A stretch of DNA of 47,353 bases from Candidatus Nitrosopelagicus sp. (GTDB taxonomy: Archaea > Thermoproteota > Nitrososphaeria > Nitrososphaerales > Nitrosopumilaceae): positions 1 to 47,353 of the forward strand of contig JAOMDA010000010.1 of the NCBI GenBank assembly GCA_028345295.1, written 5' to 3'. The notes beneath the pieces were generated by a model. It saw only the letters and a list, made by a program, of their open reading frames with translations. It searched no databases and was not told where the DNA came from. Positions within the stretch are counted from its first letter, which is position 1, and each line of letters starts with the position of its first letter. Shown one piece after another: positions 42,214 through 47,353 of the stretch. Both the position numbers and the translations under genes were made by a program.

Positions 42214-42277
42214 GATACGTAAATTTATTTTAAAAAGAATATAAGGTTTATTCAAAAATTCTCTCGTCAGACTTGAT

Positions 42278-42679
42278 CTAATCAGAAAAAGTGAGAGGGA
42301 TTGAATTTCCATTACTGTCCCAAGCAAAAATATCATCATCATTATATGGTGATTTAACAGTTAATGAAATAAGGCCAAAAAAATTATTTAATTCATCAAT
42401 AGAAGGTTTTTCTGAGCCTGTTGGATGTGAGTGCACAATTCCAATATAACTAAGATCCAATGGAAGAAATGATGAAGGAAATCCTGCAAATGTTGGACTG
42501 GTATGATTAAATGGAGGAATTACAAGACCGTCAATATTAATAATTGAGTTTTTTGATTTTCCTTTTAGGATCAAAACCATCTCATTTGGGTGATTAATTT
42601 TGCAATATGAAATAATTCCATCTTTACTATCATTTTTTATTATTACCTTCCGCTCTGATTTATTGTGTTTAAAGAGCAT
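42278..42679 (-). CDS. JAMM/MPN+ metalloprotease-like protein
   Basis: A 133-aa JAB/MPN domain. Glu33 (NEMVLIL) is the general base; H83-S-H85-P and a C-terminal S93-I-D95-E96 complete the zinc site, as in H-x-H-x7-S-x2-D, but the ligand position holds E96 with D95 beside it. Such domains remove ubiquitin-like modifiers or cleave cofactors in archaea. I start at ATG 42679, one base after the coiled-coil gene's stop; a longer frame to 42718 overlaps it. No ubiquitin-like or E1 gene is in the window. Confidence 0.85.
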   Translation of the reverse strand: MLFKHNKSERKVIIKNDSKDGIISYCKINHPNEMVLILKGKSKNSIINIDGLVIPPFNHTSPTFAGFPSSFLPLDLSYIGIVHSHPTGSEKPSIDELNNFFGLISLTVKSPYNDDDIFAWDSNGNSIPLTFSD

Positions 42680-42680
42680 G

Positions 42681-43970
42681 TCAATCTGAGATAATTTTGT
42701 ATGAAATTGATGATGCACTCTTTAAGCTAGTTTCTAGTGTAGAGAAAATGTTAGAAAGTGAATCAACATTTTCCTTGATTTGCTGCAAGAGACCAGTGTG
42801 TTTTGTTGTAATATTAGCAATTTCATCTTTAGATTTTTGTATTCCATCCCTACATAACTTGAAACTATCAAAATCAAATTTTTTCAGTTCATCTATGTAT
42901 GTTAACTTGTTCTGGTAAAAATCATTTTTTTCTTTAATTAGGTTAGATAGAATATCTTTTACATCTTTAATTTGTTGAACAGATTTTTCAGTGTCCTTTA
43001 CAGATATGGCACCTGATGATACAGATGCTTGGACTGAATTTAAAATTGTGATTATATCAGAACTTTTAACTTCAGAAAGTACATCATATGGTGATACCAA
43101 TAATTTTTCATTTAAAATTTTTAATGGTTTATCAAGTGATGAAATATGGACATACTTGTTTAATGGTCTTGAAATTTTTACAAAATGTTCATCTATACTA
43201 TAACGAAGTTGTTTCTCTTCTGAATCTAAACTGTCTAATTTTGATTTAGTCGTAATATACTCATTATAATCTGGCGATGATGTAATTTTAGATTCTTTAC
43301 TGGATAATTCTTCCAGTTTTGAGGATTCATGTTGCAATAAGTTCTCTAATTCAGTTTTTCGCTTATTTTGTTTAGATATCATGCTTCGTGTAGTAGAAAC
43401 TTTCTCCAAATTTTCCCTGATTATGGATAAAAATTCTTGATTTGATTTGTAATTAGCAGTTAGATTTTTTATTTCTTGAAGATAACTGTCAAGAATTTCC
43501 AATGCATCTTTAAATTTTCTTGCATATTTTTTTGCAAAAAGGGCAATCCCTGTTTTATGCTTACGTAATACATCAACAACCTTTTTAATTGCCTTCGTTG
43601 CCTTTTTTTCAAATTCAAGAACATCATTAAGTGATTTAATTTCGGCATAGGATGTTTGAAATTCTTTTTGTATTGTTGAACTTACGTCTGATATAGCTCT
43701 ACTCAAAATAATTTTTAAATGATTATCCATATCATCAGTCTTTAAATTATCATTTTTTAGTTGATTTGCAATAGAAAGTAGGTTTTTTCTGTCAGTGTCG
43801 ATTTTATTTCTAAATGTCTTGATTTCAGCAATTAATGTTTTTTGTCTTAACTGCTCAATATCATTTAATATATTTGGAATTTCTGAAAGTGTAATTTCTG
43901 AATTAGTAGATGTGACAACTTCAATTTGATCATCTGATGTTTGATTTTTCTTTCCCCATCCAAATACCAT
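42681..43970 (-). CDS. Long coiled-coil protein (429 aa)
   Basis: A 429-aa protein starting MVFGWGKKNQ, then mainly heptad-rich helix with Lys/Glu/Ser, including a coiled coil at about residues 195-260 (KRKTELENLLQHESSKLEEL and onwards). It lacks a nucleotide-binding head, so labels such as SMC or SbcC are not supported. The start resembles a number of short membrane- or filament-associated archaeal proteins, but no domain can be named. First gene of a unit with the JAMM protein and the membrane zinc-ribbon protein. Confidence 0.8.
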   Translation of the reverse strand: MVFGWGKKNQTSDDQIEVVTSTNSEITLSEIPNILNDIEQLRQKTLIAEIKTFRNKIDTDRKNLLSIANQLKNDNLKTDDMDNHLKIILSRAISDVSSTIQKEFQTSYAEIKSLNDVLEFEKKATKAIKKVVDVLRKHKTGIALFAKKYARKFKDALEILDSYLQEIKNLTANYKSNQEFLSIIRENLEKVSTTRSMISKQNKRKTELENLLQHESSKLEELSSKESKITSSPDYNEYITTKSKLDSLDSEEKQLRYSIDEHFVKISRPLNKYVHISSLDKPLKILNEKLLVSPYDVLSEVKSSDIITILNSVQASVSSGAISVKDTEKSVQQIKDVKDILSNLIKEKNDFYQNKLTYIDELKKFDFDSFKLCRDGIQKSKDEIANITTKHTGLLQQIKENVDSLSNIFSTLETSLKSASSISYKIISD

Positions 43971-44020
43971 AATAATATTTTTAATTTTACATGATTAAAT
44001 GTTTTAGAATCATTTCTATC

Positions 44021-44030
44021 AAATATAATA
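44021..44030 (+). promoter_or_regulatory. TATA box of SRPBCC gene
   Basis: AAATATAATA is centred about 27 nt before the ATG at 44053. Confidence 0.5.
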
Positions 44031-44052
44031 ACATGATACTTCAATTTATGCT

Positions 44053-44499
44053 ATGGAAAAAGCATTCTACTCTAACACACTAAAAAAATCAATCAGAATT
44101 TCTACTACTACTGATAATGCATGGAACATGATAAGTAAAATTGGAGAATTACAGTGGTTAGATGGAATTAAATCTTCCAAGTATTTATCAAATAAAAAAA
44201 GAGGTGTTGGGGCAATTCGGAGTATTTCCTTTCTAGATGGAACAGTTGTTAAAGAAATAATTGTTGGATGGCGACCAAAAAAATACTTTTCATATATTGC
44301 AATTTCAGGACTTCCACTTAGAGGATACCATGCCACTATTTCTATAATTCAAACAAAAAATAATAAGATTAAGGTTGAATGGGAATCATTCTTTTCAAGT
44401 GAATCAATGAAAAAAAATGAGTTTGCTGATTTTGTTAAACTATTAACAAATTTCTACATCGAATCGTTGAATAACCTTAAGCACAGCCTAGAGAAATAA
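44053..44499 (+). CDS. SRPBCC (START-like) family protein
   Basis: A 148-aa protein with the SRPBCC layout: KKSIRISTTTDNAWNMISKIGELQWL, RGVGAIRSISFLDGTVVKEIIVGWRPKKYFSYIA and a long C-terminal helix (FADFVKLLTNFYIESLNNLKH). It matches polyketide-cyclase/dehydrase-type members that bind hydrophobic ligands. Third such gene in the window, less like the other two. Ligand unknown. Convergent with the next gene without a gap. Confidence 0.87.
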   Translation: MEKAFYSNTLKKSIRISTTTDNAWNMISKIGELQWLDGIKSSKYLSNKKRGVGAIRSISFLDGTVVKEIIVGWRPKKYFSYIAISGLPLRGYHATISIIQTKNNKIKVEWESFFSSESMKKNEFADFVKLLTNFYIESLNNLKHSLEK

Positions 44500-44928
44500 C
44501 TATTTTTGCTCAACAATAATTTTAGGTTTAGACTCACTAGGATCATGTATTTCAATTTTTAAACTAATTTTTCCAAATTCTGAATGTTGAATTTCTAATA
44601 TGACTGGTGTTGTTTTCCATCCATACTTTGGTATTTCTTGTAAACTCACTTCTTCAATAAAACTTGAATCATAATCAAATGTGTATTCTTGATGATATGT
44701 AACATCCATTCCTAAAATTTCTAATATAGCAAATTTGGTATTGTTAGTTTTATCTTTGAATGATATTTTAACCATATGTTCATTTTCTAGATAAACTGCA
44801 TCAAATTCAATTTGATCTAAAATGATTAAGTTATCCTTAGATTCAAAAAAGTTATTCATAGAAAAGAAAATCACGCCGATTATTAGTATTATGATTGTAA
44901 TACTGAGGTATTTTTTTTTATATTGCAT
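44500..44928 (-). CDS. Membrane-anchored protein (142 aa), unknown
   Basis: A 142-aa protein with an N-terminal membrane helix (residues 8-23, LSITIIILIIGVIFFS) and an external beta-rich domain (KDNLIILDQIEFDAVYLENEHMVKI; ILEIQHSEFGKISLKIEIHD). No cysteines and no catalytic motif. Its ATG overlaps the aminopeptidase stop by one base (TAATG), so it is translated from the same transcript. It may be an accessory to that enzyme, or independent. Confidence 0.72.
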   Translation of the reverse strand: MQYKKKYLSITIIILIIGVIFFSMNNFFESKDNLIILDQIEFDAVYLENEHMVKISFKDKTNNTKFAILEILGMDVTYHQEYTFDYDSSFIEEVSLQEIPKYGWKTTPVILEIQHSEFGKISLKIEIHDPSESKPKIIVEQK

Positions 44929-47353
44929 TATGCAAATTCTTTTTTCAATGATTTAAGAAAATTTGAGTGTATTCTAACTCGTTCAAGCATTTGATCTAAT
45001 GCCATTTCTGTTCCCTGTACTGGATTACCTTTGAAGAATTTTCTAACTTCTTTTTCTTGACTTGAATCCAGAATGTTTCCAATACTTTCAACTACTCTTT
45101 TTAATAATGGATTTCCTTTACCTGCTTTTTTGAGAATTTTTTTCCAATTGTTTTTTAACCAGGGCCACATGAATTCTTTACCATATATATTTGAATTAAT
45201 TCTCATTATAGGAAGTTGAATATTTTGTGAACGTACATCAGGTCCTAATGTAAATTGTAGTGTCTTCAGTAACAGCTTTTTCTGTCTAAAACTACACATT
45301 GCCCCAAGAAATCGGAGTTTTTCTTCCTGTGAACTTGCCTTTTTGAAAAGTGTGATTAATTTTGTGTGTAATTTCTCATCTCCATTCCATGCAACTAGGC
45401 TAAATACTGCTTCCTGAAGATCCGCGGATAAACTGTTTTTATCCTTCAAATATTTCTTAAAACGTATTTGTGCTTCTGAGTTAATCTGTCTATCACCAAG
45501 TTTACCCATTCCAACAATTGCAAAACTTCTCAACAATGAATCTGTGTGTGGTTCATTCTTCTTCTTATCCCAACCAAGTCGATCAAATATTATTCCCAAG
45601 AAGTTAATAGCATACTGTCGTAACTCATCAGCAAATTTTTCTTTGTGTGATAATATGTAAAGTGAATACAAATTATGGGCTAAGCTTAATGATGAAATAT
45701 AATTATCCTCATCATAGTATGCACTGGTAAAATCTAGATATTCTTGAACACTCTTTTTTCCAGAAACAGTTTGAACAAAATAATCATTTTGAAGGCTCCA
45801 ACGATCAACATAATTTAGGATTTTCTCATCAATTAATAATGAAAGATTTTCAAGTGTTTCCTTGTCATATTGAATTCGGTAAAAACCAGTTCTACCAGAA
45901 TTTATGATGAAATTCCTATCTTTATTTTTTAGTTGAATTTTCTCAGATTTTTTCGTCATAAGTTTCTTCATTCTTTGACTACCCTCTTCAATTACCAATG
46001 GAATGAACCAAGTTTTGTTGGGTAAATTTTTACTATCTTCAAGTAAGAATCTAGATTGTTTCAAAGTTAGTGTTGAATTATTCCTTTTAACCTGTAATAA
46101 TGGGAAACCTACTTGATTAATCCAGGTCTTCATCATTTTATCAATTGGTTGCTTAGATACTTGTCCTACTGCATTCCATAAGTCACTTCCTTGTGCATTG
46201 TCATATTGGTGCTTTGTTAGATATTTTTGAAGTCCTTTTTGGAAATTTTTCTCCCCTACAAAATGCTCAAGCATTCTAAGTATACATCCACCCTTGTCAT
46301 AAGAAATAGAATCAAAAATCTCACGAATCTCTGATGGATGATTAACCTTGACATCAATAGGGTGCGATGTTTTTAATGCATCCAAGCTCATTGCGGTGTT
46401 CATTGCATCATCAAGAAATTGATCCCAGTAATCCCACTCAGGATAGAACCTATCAACTATTTTTGTTGCCATAAATGTTGCAAAACTCTCGTTTAGCCAC
46501 AAATCATTCCACCATTTCATTGTAACCAAATTCCCAAACCATTGATGTGCTAATTCATGTGATATAACTTCTGCAATGTACTGTTTCGTTCTAGTGGAAG
46601 ATGTTTTTGGATCATAGAGTAAGATTGTCTCACGAAATGTTATTGCCCCCCAATTTTCCATTGCACCTGCTGCAAAATCTGGTATTGCAAGCATATCCAA
46701 TTTTGGTAATGGGTATTTAATTCCAAAATATTTCTCATACTCTGCAAGAAATTTCTTTGTAAGATCTAAAGACAATTTAGCCTTACTTTTTTTTCCTCTA
46801 GTTGTAACAACTCTGATCTTAATGTTTCGTAACTTCGTTTCAAGAAATTCAAAGTCGCCTACTCCAAGATAAAGTAGATATGTAGACATTACTGGGGTTC
46901 TCTCAAATTCAACTAATGTTTTAGTACCAGACTTCTTTGTAGTTTTTTGTGGCATATTAGAAATAGCAGAAAGTTCCTTATCGATAATTAGTGATACATC
47001 AAATGTTGCTTTTACAGCAGGTTCATCCCAACATGGAAAAGCTCGTCTTGCATCAGCAGCCTCAAATTGTGTAGTAGCAAGATATTTTTTCTTACCAGAT
47101 TTGTCCTTGTACTGACTTCTGTAAAAACCTAAAAGTCGATCATTTAAAATTCCAGTAAACTCTATGCATAGTTTTACTTTACCATTGATTATTTTTTCTG
47201 AAGTAATACTTAATTCTTCTTTTTTTTCGTCAGTGGTGAACTTTGCATATATTGTTTTTCCATTCTTAATTATGTAACATTTTTTGATTTTTAATTCGGC
47301 AGAATTTAATTTAATATTCCTGATTGGTTTTGATGTAGTAAATGAAATGATCT
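44928..47353 (-). CDS. M1 family aminopeptidase (N-terminus outside window)
   Basis: A gluzincin aminopeptidase whose frame stays open to the right edge of the window, so the ATG at 46955 is an internal Met. Upstream of it the frame has GFYRSQYKD and FEAADARRAFPCWDEPAVKATF, the M1 N-terminal domain signature. Further: GAMENWGAITF (46667-46653 for GAMEN), HELAHQWFGN (zinc-binding HExxH at 46559-46545), and WLNESFA with the second Glu ligand. The C-terminal HEAT-like domain is complete. It removes N-terminal residues from peptides; it is likely cytoplasmic, since no signal is visible in the part shown. Confidence 0.96.
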   Translation of the reverse strand, partial: IISFTTSKPIRNIKLNSAELKIKKCYIIKNGKTIYAKFTTDEKKEELSITSEKIINGKVKLCIEFTGILNDRLLGFYRSQYKDKSGKKKYLATTQFEAADARRAFPCWDEPAVKATFDVSLIIDKELSAISNMPQKTTKKSGTKTLVEFERTPVMSTYLLYLGVGDFEFLETKLRNIKIRVVTTRGKKSKAKLSLDLTKKFLAEYEKYFGIKYPLPKLDMLAIPDFAAGAMENWGAITFRETILLYDPKTSSTRTKQYIAEVISHELAHQWFGNLVTMKWWNDLWLNESFATFMATKIVDRFYPEWDYWDQFLDDAMNTAMSLDALKTSHPIDVKVNHPSEIREIFDSISYDKGGCILRMLEHFVGEKNFQKGLQKYLTKHQYDNAQGSDLWNAVGQVSKQPIDKMMKTWINQVGFPLLQVKRNNSTLTLKQSRFLLEDSKNLPNKTWFIPLVIEEGSQRMKKLMTKKSEKIQLKNKDRNFIINSGRTGFYRIQYDKETLENLSLLIDEKILNYVDRWSLQNDYFVQTVSGKKSVQEYLDFTSAYYDEDNYISSLSLAHNLYSLYILSHKEKFADELRQYAINFLGIIFDRLGWDKKKNEPHTDSLLRSFAIVGMGKLGDRQINSEAQIRFKKYLKDKNSLSADLQEAVFSLVAWNGDEKLHTKLITLFKKASSQEEKLRFLGAMCSFRQKKLLLKTLQFTLGPDVRSQNIQLPIMRINSNIYGKEFMWPWLKNNWKKILKKAGKGNPLLKRVVESIGNILDSSQEKEVRKFFKGNPVQGTEMALDQMLERVRIHSNFLKSLKKEFA

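Noticed and set aside
42214-42342. Upstream extension of the membrane zinc-ribbon protein
   Set aside because: It overlaps the JAMM gene by 65 nt, and TATA-like elements lie inside the extension.
42681-43970. Coiled-coil protein as SMC or SbcC ATPase
   Set aside because: No Walker A, Walker B or signature motif is present.
44928-46955. Aminopeptidase starting at the ATG at 46955
   Set aside because: The frame is open to the window edge and contains the M1 N-terminal signature, so that ATG is internal.
1-47353. tRNA, rRNA and insertion sequences
   Set aside because: No GC-rich tRNA-like cloverleaf or T-arm consensus, no rRNA motifs and no transposase were seen by eye; a covariance-model scan would be needed to be certain.

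Overview
This window is AT-rich archaeal DNA, most likely from a marine ammonia-oxidising archaeon of the Nitrososphaeria (Thaumarchaeota; Nitrosopumilus-like). The evidence is an archaeal release factor aRF1, a TFB, the archaeal purine enzyme PurP, a secreted protein with the PDWVKN...GWW repeat common in this lineage, a type I copper protein with a CFI-box tail, and promoters where a TATA element lies about 25-28 nt before the start codon. Many genes therefore look leaderless, and TTG and GTG starts are frequent. No rRNA, tRNA, CRISPR array or insertion sequence was recognised.

Layout. 1-5.8 kb: partial secreted cupredoxin, HIT protein, aRF1, TFB, a membrane-anchored protein coupled to ilvD, and a 38-aa zinc protein. 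5.8-6.5 kb: a palindrome-rich regulatory stretch, a Lys-rich repeat protein, and a short near-copy of part of trpE. 6.5-13.8 kb: trpEGDCBA (no trpF) and pyrG. 13.8-19.2 kb: purQ-purL-purF with a stand-alone RAM-domain protein and a small charged protein, plus a CBS protein and purS. 19.3-23.2 kb: a conserved unknown, tatC-tatA, ubiX, an SRPBCC protein and purP. 23.2-33.4 kb: an accessory stretch of small, membrane, secreted and metal-binding proteins, a 2OG-Fe(II) oxygenase, a phytoene-desaturase-like flavoprotein and a B12-binding protein. 33.4-37 kb: mqnD, dus, mqnE (futalosine route to menaquinone) and a C2H2 finger protein. 37-42 kb: TPR proteins, an HD+GNAT-like fusion and two DppB/DppC-type permeases. 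42-47.4 kb: a coiled-coil / JAMM / zinc-ribbon cassette, an SRPBCC protein and a partial M1 aminopeptidase.

Most interesting. (1) The B12-binding protein at 30344-31201 carries the W-x9-EH motif of CarH/LitR light sensors and lies close to a carotenoid-desaturase-like gene. (2) A recurring 9-bp element (TAGTGCYAA on +, TTRGCACTA on -) sits just upstream of TATA boxes, including that of the B12 gene; at two places it forms a 19-bp-spaced pair exactly 32 nt from an ATG. (3) A coiled-coil, JAMM protease and membrane zinc-ribbon cassette. (4) A near-copy of a trpE segment just upstream of the trp promoter. Six small ORFs were read directly from the sequence: 5677-5793, 13798-13941, 21877-22005, 27997-28119, 33243-33362 and 36753-36926.
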